54,795 nucleotides of DNA from Mycobacterium sp. 852013-50091_SCH5140682 (GTDB taxonomy: Bacteria > Actinomycetota > Actinomycetes > Mycobacteriales > Mycobacteriaceae). The translations under genes were made by a program, and so were the position numbers. This document shows positions 1-8,354 of this stretch, in pieces. The stretch lies in assembly GCF_001665685.1 (NCBI RefSeq), contig NZ_LZTB01000074.1, positions 1-54,795 of the forward strand, in the 5' to 3' direction. The first letter of the stretch is position 1. Every line of letters starts with the position of its first letter. Below the pieces are notes generated by a model that was not told where the DNA came from, made no database searches, and saw only the letters and a program-made list of their open reading frames with translations.

Positions 1-167
1 CAACAACCCAACAAACACCAACGTGTGTGGGTTTTCAGTAAGACACGCACATCATTCTGACCTCGCAACCACCATCCACACACACCCCCACACTCGTGTG
101 CCGGGAGTGCATTGCACCCCACCACCAAAACACACACAGTTTTACACCCAGAAACGGGTGAATAAAG
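1..167 (+). other. Probable 23S-5S rRNA spacer
   Basis: This stretch lies directly upstream of the 5S rRNA and has no convincing reading frame. It is rich in CA/ACAC runs and is probably the transcribed spacer between 23S and 5S rRNA. The 23S 3' end is not recognisable in the window, so the 23S gene must end before or very near base 1. Confidence 0.5.
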
Positions 168-283
168 TTACGGCGGTCCATAGCGGCAGGGAAACGCCCG
201 GTCCCATCCCGAACCCGGAAGCTAAGCCTGCCAGCGCCGATGATACTACCCACACGGGTGGAAAAGTAGGACACCGCCGAACA
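168..283 (+). rRNA. rrf: 5S ribosomal RNA
   Basis: The sequence begins TTACGGCGGTCC and closes with GGACACCGCCGAAC, so the two ends pair as the 5S terminal helix. In between is the conserved GGTCCCATCCCGAACCCGGA block of actinobacterial 5S rRNA. The length of about 116 nt is normal. It is followed at once by a perfect hairpin terminator. The next gene is the Rv1691 homologue, which fits the second rRNA operon of rapidly growing mycobacteria, known to sit next to tyrS in this neighbourhood. Confidence 0.95.
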
Positions 284-290
284 CACATTA

Positions 291-326
291 AGAATCGCCC
301 CCCACCCCACGGTGGGGGGCGATTCT
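291..326 (+). terminator. rRNA operon terminator hairpin
   Basis: A perfect 16-bp inverted repeat (291-306 and 311-326) with a 4-nt CCAC loop lies 7 bases after the 5S rRNA. The stem contains a run of six G-C pairs. The U-tract after the stem is weak, as is common in mycobacteria. It most likely ends the rRNA transcript. Confidence 0.85.
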
Positions 327-426
327 CATATTCACGTTTATTCAATAATGCATTCCCGAATTCCGCGATTATGTCGGCTTCGCGCCTGCCAGTATCCTTT
401 GCGGGAGGGTAGGCAGAAAGGCACAC

Positions 427-1233
427 GTGGTCGGAGACAGACAAGGCGGCGGCGAGCGTCGGCCGCGGCGTGCATCGGGCGGCCAGGGTCAGCGCCGGCA
501 GTCAACTCCGCGCTCGGCCGGTCCCAACCGTGCGCGCGGAGCACAACAGCGCACCGATGACCAACGGGCATCAGACGTCCCGTTACTCGGTTCCGATATC
601 GAGGCCAAGCAATTGGCGCCGGAGGTCCGGCGTGAACTGATCACCCTCGACAAGGCCACCGCGGATTTCGTTGCGCGCCACCTGGTTGCAGCGGGCAATC
701 TCATCGATGAGGATCCTGATGCGGCGTTGGCGCACGCGCGTGCCGCGCGCAACCGGGCCGGGCGTATCGCCGCGGTCCGGGAGGCAGTGGGCATCGCTGC
801 CTATCACGCCGGTGACTGGGCTCAGGCGCTCGCCGAGCTGCGCGCCGCCCGTCGGATGGGCAGCAAGTCGGCGCTGTTGCCGATGATCGCGGACTGCGAA
901 CGCGGCGTTGGTCGTCCGGAACGCGCCATCGAGCTGGCCCGTAGTGACGAGGCCGCCGCACTCACCGGCGATGACGCCGACGAATTGCGCATCGTGATCG
1001 CCGGAGCCCGGTCCGATCTGGGCCAGTTCGAACAGGCTCTCGCGATTCTCTCGACGCCGCAATTGGATCCGTCGAAAACCGGCCAAACGGCGGCGCGGCT
1101 GTTCTACGTCTACGCCGATACGCTGCTGGCGCTCGAGAGGCCGGACGAGGCGCTGCAGTGGTTCATCAATGCGGCTGCGGCCGACGTCGAGGGCGTCACC
1201 GACGCCGAGGACCGGGTCACGGAACTCGCCTGA
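427..1233 (+). CDS. TPR-like protein (Rv1691 family)
   Basis: The 268-residue protein has a basic, Arg/Gly/Gln-rich N-terminus (about residues 1-45) followed by an all-helical, Ala-rich body with pairs of helices typical of tetratricopeptide-like repeats (for example around ARAARNRAGRIAAVREAVGI and GDWAQALAELRAARRMG). No catalytic motif or signal peptide is visible. The GTG start is preceded by AGAAAGG. The position before Rv1693-tlyA matches M. tuberculosis Rv1691, whose function is unknown. A scaffold or RNA/protein-interaction role is possible but is only inference from the repeat fold and basic tail. Confidence 0.8.
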   Translation: MVGDRQGGGERRPRRASGGQGQRRQSTPRSAGPNRARGAQQRTDDQRASDVPLLGSDIEAKQLAPEVRRELITLDKATADFVARHLVAAGNLIDEDPDAALAHARAARNRAGRIAAVREAVGIAAYHAGDWAQALAELRAARRMGSKSALLPMIADCERGVGRPERAIELARSDEAAALTGDDADELRIVIAGARSDLGQFEQALAILSTPQLDPSKTGQTAARLFYVYADTLLALERPDEALQWFINAAAADVEGVTDAEDRVTELA

Positions 1234-1310
1234 CGTGATGACGCTCGCCCGGCACGCGCGGCCGCGGTGGTCGTTGCCGTCCACGTCCATCGACTAGCGT
1301 GACAAGCGCT

Positions 1311-1520
1311 ATGACTACCGATCCAGATCAGGTGCGGTCACTGGTGGCCGCGGTGCTCGCTCAGCTGCCGGAGATGAGCGACGCAGACGGCGCCGATGTG
1401 GCCATCGAGGAGATCGAGGCGGTGGCGTCCCGGCTGGAAGAAGCCCACGGAGTACTGGTGGCTGCACTCGAGTCGGTCGACAGAGGTGTGGCCGGCGGCA
1501 GCGCCGAGCCCGGTAGGTGA
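1311..1520 (+). CDS. Small acidic protein (Rv1693 family)
   Basis: A 69-residue acidic helical protein rich in Glu, Val and Ala that ends directly at the tlyA start (TGA followed by GTG). The ATG at 1311 is preferred. An in-frame GTG at 1299 would add four residues. M. tuberculosis has a similarly small gene, Rv1693, immediately before tlyA, so this is probably the same gene, translationally coupled to tlyA. Its role is unknown. The predicted long helix could be a coiled coil. Confidence 0.7.
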   Translation: MTTDPDQVRSLVAAVLAQLPEMSDADGADVAIEEIEAVASRLEEAHGVLVAALESVDRGVAGGSAEPGR

Positions 1521-2336
1521 GTGGCGGTGGCTCGTCGGGCTCGTGTTGACGCCGAGCTGGTCAGACGCGGGCTGGCCCGGTCACGCCAGCAGGCGGCGGA
1601 ACTGATCGCGGCAGGCCGGGTTCGTGTCGACGGCATGCCTGCTGCCAAGCCGGCGACAGCCATCACGGTCGACGCCAACATCGTCGTCGCCGAAAGCCAG
1701 GAGCGCAGCTGGGTGTCCCGCGGCGCACACAAGCTGATCGGCGCGCTGGACGCGTTCGGGCTGGACGTCTCGGGTCGGCGGTGCCTGGATGCCGGCGCCT
1801 CGACGGGAGGATTCACCGAGGTGCTCCTGGACCGGGGAGCGTCCGAGGTGGTCGCGGTGGACGTCGGCTACGGGCAGCTGGCCTGGTCTCTGCGCTCCGA
1901 TGACCGCGTCCGGGTGATCGAACGCACGAACGTCCGTGAGCTGACGCCTGAGGCCATCGACGGGCAGGTGGATCTCGTCGTCGCCGACTTGTCCTTCATC
2001 TCGCTGGCGACTGTCCTGCCCGCGCTCACCGCGTGTGCCCGGCCCAGCGCCGATATCGTTCCCATGGTGAAGCCCCAGTTCGAGGTCGGTAAGGATCGCG
2101 TCGGGGCGGGCGGGGTGGTGTCCGACCCGCAATTGCGGGCCGAGGCGGTGTGTACGGTCGCACGCAGGGCCGCGGAACTGCACTGGCATGCTGTCGACGT
2201 GACGGCGAGCCCACTTCCCGGACCGTCGGGCAATGTCGAGTACTTTCTGCGGCTGCGCGCCGAAACAGATGAGCCGCTGCAGGGTGAATCGCTGGAACGG
2301 GCGGTACACCGGGCGGTCGAGGAGGGCCCGCAATGA
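1521..2336 (+). CDS. tlyA: TlyA rRNA 2'-O-methyltransferase
   Basis: TlyA methylates the 2'-hydroxyl of C1409 in 16S and C1920 in 23S rRNA (E. coli numbering). Loss of this activity gives capreomycin/viomycin resistance in mycobacteria. The 271-residue protein has an N-terminal S4-like RNA-binding domain (about 1-65, starting VARRARVDAELVRRGLARSR) and a FtsJ-like Rossmann methyltransferase domain with the SAM loop DAGASTGGFTEVLLDRGA near residue 95 and the VVADLSFIS and VKPQFEVG motifs. Length matches the 268-residue family. The GTG start abuts the previous stop, and the end overlaps nadK by 4 bp (ATGA), so the genes form an operon. Confidence 0.95.
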   Translation: MAVARRARVDAELVRRGLARSRQQAAELIAAGRVRVDGMPAAKPATAITVDANIVVAESQERSWVSRGAHKLIGALDAFGLDVSGRRCLDAGASTGGFTEVLLDRGASEVVAVDVGYGQLAWSLRSDDRVRVIERTNVRELTPEAIDGQVDLVVADLSFISLATVLPALTACARPSADIVPMVKPQFEVGKDRVGAGGVVSDPQLRAEAVCTVARRAAELHWHAVDVTASPLPGPSGNVEYFLRLRAETDEPLQGESLERAVHRAVEEGPQ

Positions 2337-3256
2337 CCTGCGAGCGCACGATACTGCTGGTGGTACACACCGGACGGGATGAGGCCACCGAGGTCGCCCG
2401 CCGGGTCGAAAAGGTGCTGGGCGACAACGGGATCGGCCTGCGCGTGCTGTCGGCTGAAGCCGTCGACCGGGGGCCGCTGCACCTGGCTCCTGACGACATG
2501 CGCGCACTCGGCGTCGAGATCGAGGTGGTCGACCCCGACGAACGCGCCGCCGAAGGCTGCGAGTTGGTGCTGGTGCTGGGTGGCGACGGCACCTTCCTGC
2601 GGGCCGCCGAGTTGGCGCGCAATGTGGAGATCCCGGTGCTCGGGGTCAACCTCGGGCGGATCGGCTTCCTCGCCGAAGCCGAAGCCGAGCACATCGACCA
2701 CGTGCTCGACCATGTCGTCAACCGGGCCTACCGAATCGAGAACCGGATGACCCTCGACGTGTCCGTGCGCGTCGGGAACGACATCATCAACCGAGGCTGG
2801 GCACTCAATGAGGCGAGCCTCGAGAAGGGGCCCCGGCTCGGCGTACTCGGCGTCGTTCTCGAAGTCGACGGTCGGCCGGTATCGGCGTTCGGTTGTGACG
2901 GGGTTCTGGTCTCCACGCCCACCGGGTCCACGGCATACGCGTTCTCTGCGGGCGGTCCGGTGCTGTGGCCGGACCTGGAGGCAATCCTGGTGGTACCCAA
3001 CAACGCCCACGCATTGTTCGCTCGACCGATGGTCACCAGCCCGGATGCGTCGATCGCCATCGAGATCGAGGCCGGCGGTCACGACGCCCTGGTGTTCTGC
3101 GACGGCCGCCGGGAGATGGTGATACCGGCCGGCGGCCGGTTGGAGGTGACCCGATGCGGGACGCCTCTGAAGTGGGTCCGGCTCGACAGCGCACCGTTCA
3201 CCGACCGGCTCGTGCGCAAATTCCAACTGCCGGTCAGAGGCTGGCGGGGGAAATAG
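2333..3256 (+). CDS. nadK: NAD kinase
   Basis: Polyphosphate/ATP-dependent NAD kinase, making NADP in the cytoplasm. The 307-residue protein carries the diagnostic GGDGTFLR motif (about residue 83), the second conserved block TPTGSTAYAFSAGGPVLWPD, and the C-terminal FCDGRR region. Length agrees with mycobacterial PpnK (307 aa). The ATG overlaps the tlyA stop by 4 bp, and recN follows 4 bp after the stop. This tlyA-ppnK-recN order is conserved in mycobacteria. Confidence 0.95.
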   Translation: MTCERTILLVVHTGRDEATEVARRVEKVLGDNGIGLRVLSAEAVDRGPLHLAPDDMRALGVEIEVVDPDERAAEGCELVLVLGGDGTFLRAAELARNVEIPVLGVNLGRIGFLAEAEAEHIDHVLDHVVNRAYRIENRMTLDVSVRVGNDIINRGWALNEASLEKGPRLGVLGVVLEVDGRPVSAFGCDGVLVSTPTGSTAYAFSAGGPVLWPDLEAILVVPNNAHALFARPMVTSPDASIAIEIEAGGHDALVFCDGRREMVIPAGGRLEVTRCGTPLKWVRLDSAPFTDRLVRKFQLPVRGWRGK

Positions 3257-3260
3257 GCAC

Positions 3261-5024
3261 GTGCTAGCTGAGATCCGAATCGAATCGCTCGGCGCGATCA
3301 GCGCTGCCACCGCCGAGTTCGACCGTGGACTGACCGTGTTGACCGGTGAGACCGGCACGGGCAAGACCATGGTGGTCACGGGCCTGCATCTGCTCGGCGG
3401 TGCTCGCGCCGATGCCACCCGGGTGCGGTCGGGCGCCGACCGAGCCGTCGTCGAAGGGCGTTTCAGCACCACCGAACTGGGCGCCGACGTGGCACTGCGG
3501 GTCGACGAGCTGCTGGAATCGTCTGGCGCCGACCGCGACGACGACGGAACGGTGATTGCCGCGCGTTCGGTCAGTCGGGCGGGGCCGTCACGGGCGTATC
3601 TCGGTGGCCGCAGCGTGCCGGCGAAGTCGCTGAGCAGTTTCACCGCCGAAGTGCTGACACTGCACGGACAGAACGATCAGTTGCGATTGATGCGTCCGGA
3701 CGAGCAGCGCGTGGCGTTGGACCGGTATGCCGACGTCGACAAGCTGTTGGCACGGTATCGCCGTATCCGCGAGGAATGGCAGCTTGCCCGTAAGGACCTG
3801 GTAGACCGTCGGCAGCGGGCCCGCGAACTCGCCCAGGAGGCGGACCGGCTGAGCTTCGGGATCAACGAAATCGACGCAGTGGCACCGCAGCCCGGTGAGG
3901 ACGAGGCCATCGTCGCCGACATTCGACGGCTCTCGGAACTCGATGCCCTGCGGGAGGCCGCGCAGACGGCACGGGTGGCGCTGTCCGGTGCGCTCGACGA
4001 TCCGTCACCGGACGCGGTGTCGGCGACTGACGGTGTGGGACAGGCGAAGTCGGCGCTCGAGTCCACCGATGACGCATCACTGCAAGCGCTGGGCGTGCGG
4101 TTGGCCGAAGCGGTCGTGGTGATCAGCGACGTCGCCGCTGAACTCGGTCACTATCTGGACGAATTGCCCAGCGACGCAAGCACATTGGAAACCAAGCTGG
4201 CGCGGCAGGCGGAGCTGCGCACATTGACCCGAAAATATGCGGCCGATATCGACGGCGTGCTGGCCTGGGCCCGCGACGCCGCCGACCGACTGGCGCAGTT
4301 GGACGTGTCCGAGGAGACGTTGGCCACGTTGGAGCGCCGCGTCGGCGCACTGGAAGGCCAGGTGGTGGCGGCCGCAGGCGAGCTGACCAAAGTCAGGGTC
4401 AAGGCCGCCAAGGGGCTGGCCAAGGCGGTTACGGCAGAACTGGCCGGCCTGGCCATGGCCAACGCGATCTTCAGCATCAACGTGACCCCGATGCCCGCGC
4501 GGGCTGACGACTCCTCACCGGTGACGCTGCCGGACGGGACCGTCGTGCACGCCGGGCATGACGGGGTCGATGCCGTCGAGTTCGGCTTCACCGCGCACCG
4601 AGGCGCCGATGTTCTCCCGTTGACCAAGAGTGCGTCGGGCGGTGAGCTGTCGCGCGTCATGCTCGCCCTCGAGGTGGTGCTGTCGGCATCCGCCGAGGGC
4701 ACCACGATGGTGTTCGACGAGGTCGACGCCGGTGTGGGCGGGCGCGCGGCAGTGCAGATCGGCCGCCGGTTGGCGCGCCTGGCTCGGACCCATCAGGTCA
4801 TCGTCGTCACCCACCTCCCACAGGTGGCGGCCTACGCCGACGCCCATCTGCTCGTCGATGCCGGTGACGGGCGGCGCAAGTCCAGTGGCGTGCGGCGTAT
4901 CGACGACGACGAGCGGGTCGCCGAGCTGGCCAGGATGCTGGCGGGTCTCGGGGAGTCCGACAGCGGCAGGGCCCACGCCAGGGAACTGCTGGAGGCGGCG
5001 CAGCAGGAGCGCAGCGCACCGTAA
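3261..5024 (+). CDS. recN: DNA repair ATPase RecN
   Basis: RecN is an SMC-like ATPase that acts early in double-strand break repair. The 587-residue protein has Walker A GETGTGKT at residues 30-37, a long central coiled-coil region, the ABC signature SGGELSR, and Walker B TMVFDEVDAGVGG near residue 485, followed by a conserved VTHLPQVAA block. The full family length is present. It starts with GTG 4 bp after nadK. In M. tuberculosis recN is followed by the steA homologue Rv1697, whereas here about 2.1 kb of other genes intervenes. Confidence 0.95.
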   Translation: MLAEIRIESLGAISAATAEFDRGLTVLTGETGTGKTMVVTGLHLLGGARADATRVRSGADRAVVEGRFSTTELGADVALRVDELLESSGADRDDDGTVIAARSVSRAGPSRAYLGGRSVPAKSLSSFTAEVLTLHGQNDQLRLMRPDEQRVALDRYADVDKLLARYRRIREEWQLARKDLVDRRQRARELAQEADRLSFGINEIDAVAPQPGEDEAIVADIRRLSELDALREAAQTARVALSGALDDPSPDAVSATDGVGQAKSALESTDDASLQALGVRLAEAVVVISDVAAELGHYLDELPSDASTLETKLARQAELRTLTRKYAADIDGVLAWARDAADRLAQLDVSEETLATLERRVGALEGQVVAAAGELTKVRVKAAKGLAKAVTAELAGLAMANAIFSINVTPMPARADDSSPVTLPDGTVVHAGHDGVDAVEFGFTAHRGADVLPLTKSASGGELSRVMLALEVVLSASAEGTTMVFDEVDAGVGGRAAVQIGRRLARLARTHQVIVVTHLPQVAAYADAHLLVDAGDGRRKSSGVRRIDDDERVAELARMLAGLGESDSGRAHARELLEAAQQERSAP

Positions 5025-5028
5025 CCGC

Positions 5029-5919
5029 TCAGGTTGGGTTGGCCGGCGAGAGTTCAGCGACGCCCCAACGCAACGGGCTCACATTGCTGAGCTCCACTGC
5101 TTCGGTCAGTGTGAAGTCGATCCAGCACTGGGCGCCCGGCGCGGCGGGCCCGTCCCAGACGATCCCGGCGGTTCCGGTCAGCTGCAGAGTGGCGCCCGTG
5201 TGCCAGTCCGGTATCAGCAGACCGCAGCGTGGATTGGCGCTGATGTTGCCGAGCGTCATGAACATCGAGTTGCCCCGGTAATCGGGCCAGCGCAATCGCG
5301 TCGGCGAAAGTACCTGCAGGAAACCGGGATTGCCGCCGCGGTGGGACGCATCGGTGTTCCCTTCGAGGTCGGCGGACCCGATGAAGAACGTATCGCGTGC
5401 GGCGATCGTGGTGCGCTGAGTCGCGGAGAGTTCTGCCGCGCGGCGCAGTTGCGGTACGACGGTCGCCGGCTGCACCGCCTCGACGCGGCGGCGCGTGATG
5501 TATTTCGGGCAGTTCGAGTACACCTGCTCGGTACGGATGCGCACCCCACCGTCGATCGGTTCGGCTGTCCCGTTGACGCGCATCCGCCGTCGCGTCTGCG
5601 GCTGGACGGCGATCAGGCCCACTGGGCGCGTGCGCTGCAGGGCATCGCGCAGCGGGTCGCCGGCAGCGGGGAGCCCGCCGATGGTGATGGTTCGCGTGTC
5701 GTCGGCGCGCACGAAGCCTGGCGGCCCGGCGATCAGGCTGGTCCACATTCGGCCGGCGTCGTCGGCGGCGGCCAGCACGATCTGGGGTTGTTCCACCAGA
5801 AATGCGGCCGCGGCAGCAGGAATCTCGTGGCGAACCATCTTGCCGACGCGCTCGGCGATTGCGGTCTGACCCATGCGCTGCTGTACCGCGAGCTCGCCCC
5901 GGTGATAGAGACCGGTCAC
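5029..5919 (-). CDS. PNPOx-like flavin-binding family protein
   Basis: A 296-residue protein resembling the large pyridoxamine-5'-phosphate-oxidase-like (split-barrel, FMN- or F420-binding) proteins. Two half-domains can be seen: QIVLAAADDAGRMWTSLIAG near the N-terminus, and RDTFFIGSADLEGNTDASHRGGNPGFLQV then NSMFMTLGNISANPRCGLLI in the second half. Such proteins are probable redox enzymes; the substrate is unknown. The GTG start at 5919 lies 10 bp after the upstream VOC gene stop, so the two are co-transcribed. The reading frame is open further upstream, but that would overlap the VOC gene deeply. It converges on recN. Confidence 0.75.
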   Translation of the reverse strand: MTGLYHRGELAVQQRMGQTAIAERVGKMVRHEIPAAAAAFLVEQPQIVLAAADDAGRMWTSLIAGPPGFVRADDTRTITIGGLPAAGDPLRDALQRTRPVGLIAVQPQTRRRMRVNGTAEPIDGGVRIRTEQVYSNCPKYITRRRVEAVQPATVVPQLRRAAELSATQRTTIAARDTFFIGSADLEGNTDASHRGGNPGFLQVLSPTRLRWPDYRGNSMFMTLGNISANPRCGLLIPDWHTGATLQLTGTAGIVWDGPAAPGAQCWIDFTLTEAVELSNVSPLRWGVAELSPANPT

Positions 5920-5929
5920 CGTAGCCGAC

Positions 5930-6391
5930 TCAGAAGAAGCCGCAGGTGGGGGCAGAACCGGTAGGCGCGGGGGCGTGCTCTGCGCCGCTGGGTGCGTACA
6001 CCTCGAGCCGGATGCCGTCGGGGTCGGTGAAGAAGATGGCGCCCGATGCGGTGCCTTCCCCGTGGGCGACGACCCCGTCGTGGGCGAAGTGGACGCCGCG
6101 CTCTTTGAGGACCGATTCCACTGCACGCACCGCGTCCAGGCTGTCGACCTCGAACGACAGGTGATGCAGGCCAGGCGTATTCGCCGAGAACGAGCCGTCG
6201 CTCTGCTGCCAGAGGGTCAGCCGCAAGACGCCCTCGGAGCCGAGGAACGCGTACCGGCGCTCGCCGTCGGCACTGATGCCGAGCGGTTCGAAGCCCAGAG
6301 CCCGTCGATAGAAGTCGACGGACCGCTCGAGGTCGGTGACGTTGAGGCCGACATGGCCGGTGGCGAGGCGGGGGGTGATGGCGGTGGTCAT
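5930..6391 (-). CDS. VOC family (glyoxalase/dioxygenase-like) protein
   Basis: A 153-residue protein with the two beta-alpha-beta-beta-beta modules of the vicinal oxygen chelate fold. The metal-ligand positions look present: HVGLNVTDLERSVDFYRRALGFE at the start, GLHHLSFEVDSLDAV in the middle, and FFTDPDGIRLEVY at the end, with the usual final Glu. Members include glyoxalase I, extradiol dioxygenases and fosfomycin-type resistance enzymes, and the substrate cannot be named from sequence. It starts the minus-strand pair with the PNPOx-like gene and diverges from the CGNR gene. Confidence 0.85.
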   Translation of the reverse strand: MTTAITPRLATGHVGLNVTDLERSVDFYRRALGFEPLGISADGERRYAFLGSEGVLRLTLWQQSDGSFSANTPGLHHLSFEVDSLDAVRAVESVLKERGVHFAHDGVVAHGEGTASGAIFFTDPDGIRLEVYAPSGAEHAPAPTGSAPTCGFF

Positions 6392-6407
6392 CGCGCTCCT
6401 CCAAGAG

Positions 6408-6472
6408 GTGTAACCGATAAACTGACAAACGAAGGTTAGGCATGATCTCGATCGGGTGTCAACCGGTTAAAC
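6408..6472. promoter_or_regulatory. Candidate operator pair, CGNR/VOC divergent promoter
   Basis: The 136-bp divergent region contains two similar 15-mers, GTGTAACCGATAAAC (6408-6422) and GTCAACCGGTTAAAC (6458-6472). The second contains the palindrome AACCGGTT, and their starts are 50 bp apart. They could be binding sites for the neighbouring CGNR-type regulator. This is inference from repetition and position. Confidence 0.4.
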
Positions 6473-6527
6473 TTATTTTAGTGGTTAGCTGGTCGGGGCT
6501 CGGTTCGCTGCGGAAGGAGGCGGGTTA

Positions 6528-7055
6528 GTGTCGGGTATGCGCGATCCGCGCCCTCACCTCGGCGAACCCCTCGCGCTGGACCTGTTGAACACGCGATGGA
6601 TGTCGAGCGACGGCCCCCAAGATCTGTTGTCCGATCTGGACGGCGTGCGGTGCTGGCTGACGACCAACCACCTCGCCGACCGCTGCCAGGCCGACGAAGA
6701 CGTTCGCGAGGCCCTCGTGGTCACGCGCGAGGCGATCCTGGCGGTGGTCGAGCGCCGGTCCACAGATGATTTCAATGCCGTGCTCGACCGTGGCCGCATT
6801 CGGCGGACGCTTACCGAATCCGGGCCGCAGGAGCTGGCCGACGTGCCGCAGCCGTGGCTCGCGGCTTGGCTGGCTGCCGACAGTCTGTTGAGCCTGCTCG
6901 GCGAGGCGCCCGATCGCATCAAGCAGTGTGCGCACCCGCACTGCATCTTGTGGTTCCACGACACCTCGAAGAACGGCGCGCGGCGGTGGCATTCGATGGC
7001 GGTGTGCGGTAATCGGGCGAAGGCTGCGCGGCACTACGCCGCGAAGCGCGATTGA
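6528..7055 (+). CDS. CGNR zinc-finger (ABATE) regulator
   Basis: A 175-residue protein with an N-terminal ABATE-type domain (GEPLALDLLNT motif near residue 13) and a C-terminal CGNR zinc finger. The ligands are C-AHPH-C followed by WHSMAVCGNRAKAARHYAAK. Such proteins are thought to be stress-linked transcription regulators in actinobacteria. The GTG at 6528 follows the strong Shine-Dalgarno GGAAGGAGG; an ATG 9 bp later is an alternative. It diverges from the VOC/PNPOx pair, which it may control. The three genes together appear to be an insertion between recN and steA. Confidence 0.85.
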   Translation: MSGMRDPRPHLGEPLALDLLNTRWMSSDGPQDLLSDLDGVRCWLTTNHLADRCQADEDVREALVVTREAILAVVERRSTDDFNAVLDRGRIRRTLTESGPQELADVPQPWLAAWLAADSLLSLLGEAPDRIKQCAHPHCILWFHDTSKNGARRWHSMAVCGNRAKAARHYAAKRD

Positions 7056-7155
7056 GACCGTTTGGCTGTTACGGATGTGACTGAAGGTCACTTCTGAGGC
7101 TGGTGTTACGGCGCGCCTCCATGGCTTGCCCGTTGATCCCCGACAGAATCGGCGC

Positions 7156-8340
7156 ATGAAGATGTCAGCGCTGCTTGCCCGCAATGCCAGTTCGCGCCCG
7201 GGGATCACGGGAACTGCCCGGGTGGACCGCGACATCGATCGGTTGCTTCGCCGGGTGGGAGCCGGGGACATTGTCGTGCTCGACGTTCAGGATCTCGACC
7301 GGATCACCGCAGACGCGCTGGTCGAGGCCAATGTCGCCGGGGTCGTCAACGCATCCCCGTCGATCTCCGGCCGCTATCCCAACCTCGGCCCAGAGGTGCT
7401 GGTCGCCAACGGCGTGGTCCTGATCGACGAGGCCGGCCCCGAGGTCTTCAAAAAGATCAAAGACGGCGCGCGGGTGCGGTTGAACAACGGCGGTGTGTAC
7501 GCCGGCGACCGGCGTCTCGCCCTCGGCACCGAGCGCACCGACCATGAGATCCACGACCTCATGCATGAGGCCAAAAGCGGTCTGGTGGCGCATCTCGAGG
7601 CCTTCGCCGGCAACACCATCGAGTTCATCCGCAGCGAGAGCCCTCTGCTCATAGACGGCATTGGCATCCCGGATGTCGACGTCGACCTGCACCGCAGGCA
7701 CGTGGTGATCGTCGCCGAGGAACCAAACGCTGCCGCGGACCTGAGGGGCCTCAAGCCGTTCATCAAGGAGTACCAGCCGGTTCTCGTCGGTGTCGGGGTC
7801 GGCGCCGACGTCCTGCGCAAAGCCGGGTACCGGCCTGCGCTCATCGTCGGCGACCCGGACAAGCTGAGCGTGGAGGTGCTGCGCTGCGGCGCCCAGGTGG
7901 TGCTGCCCGCCGACGCCGACGGTCACGCCGCCGGACTGGAGCGCATCCAGGATCTCGGGATCGGCGCGATGACCTTCCCGGCCGCCGGGTCGGCCGCCGA
8001 CCTCGCGCTACTGCTGTGCGACCACCACGGCGCCTCGCTGATCGTCACCGCCGGTCACGCCGCCAACATCGAGGAGTTCTTCGACCGCTCCCGGCAGGCC
8101 AGCAACCCGTCGACCTTCCTCACCCGGCTGAAAGTGGGGGAGAAGCTGGTCGACGCCAAGGCGGTCGCGACGCTCTACCGCAGCCGGGTCTCCGGCGGTG
8201 CGATCGCGCTGCTGGTGCTGGCCATGCTGGTGGCCGTCATCGTCGCGCTGTGGGTGTCGCGGGCCGACGCCGCGGTGCTCGACTGGGCGGCCAACTATTG
8301 GCACCAGTTCGTCACCTGGGTGCAGGGCCTGGTCAGCTAG
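7156..8340 (+). CDS. steA: SteA-like septal protein (Rv1697 family)
   Basis: The 394-residue protein matches my recollection of M. tuberculosis Rv1697 almost throughout, beginning MKMSALLARN and including FAGNTIEFIRSESPLLIDGIGIPDVDV (residues around 155-180). In Corynebacterium glutamicum, SteA with SteB takes part in cell separation by influencing the RipA peptidoglycan hydrolase. The N-terminal two thirds resemble a thiamin-pyrophosphokinase-like cytosolic domain. A single transmembrane helix lies near residues 345-368 (GGAIALLVLAMLVAVIVALWV), with a short outside tail. mctB/steB follows at 14 bp, consistent with a conserved pair. Confidence 0.9.
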   Translation: MKMSALLARNASSRPGITGTARVDRDIDRLLRRVGAGDIVVLDVQDLDRITADALVEANVAGVVNASPSISGRYPNLGPEVLVANGVVLIDEAGPEVFKKIKDGARVRLNNGGVYAGDRRLALGTERTDHEIHDLMHEAKSGLVAHLEAFAGNTIEFIRSESPLLIDGIGIPDVDVDLHRRHVVIVAEEPNAAADLRGLKPFIKEYQPVLVGVGVGADVLRKAGYRPALIVGDPDKLSVEVLRCGAQVVLPADADGHAAGLERIQDLGIGAMTFPAAGSAADLALLLCDHHGASLIVTAGHAANIEEFFDRSRQASNPSTFLTRLKVGEKLVDAKAVATLYRSRVSGGAIALLVLAMLVAVIVALWVSRADAAVLDWAANYWHQFVTWVQGLVS

Positions 8341-8354
8341 TCGACGGTTGAGCT

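Noticed and set aside
23..412. 129-residue open frame across the 5S rRNA
   Set aside because: It overlaps the rRNA and its terminator and has no ribosome site or domain.
1868..3643. Long minus-strand open frame (591 codons) opposite tlyA, nadK and recN
   Set aside because: It is a mirror frame of GC-rich coding DNA; the plus-strand genes are certain.
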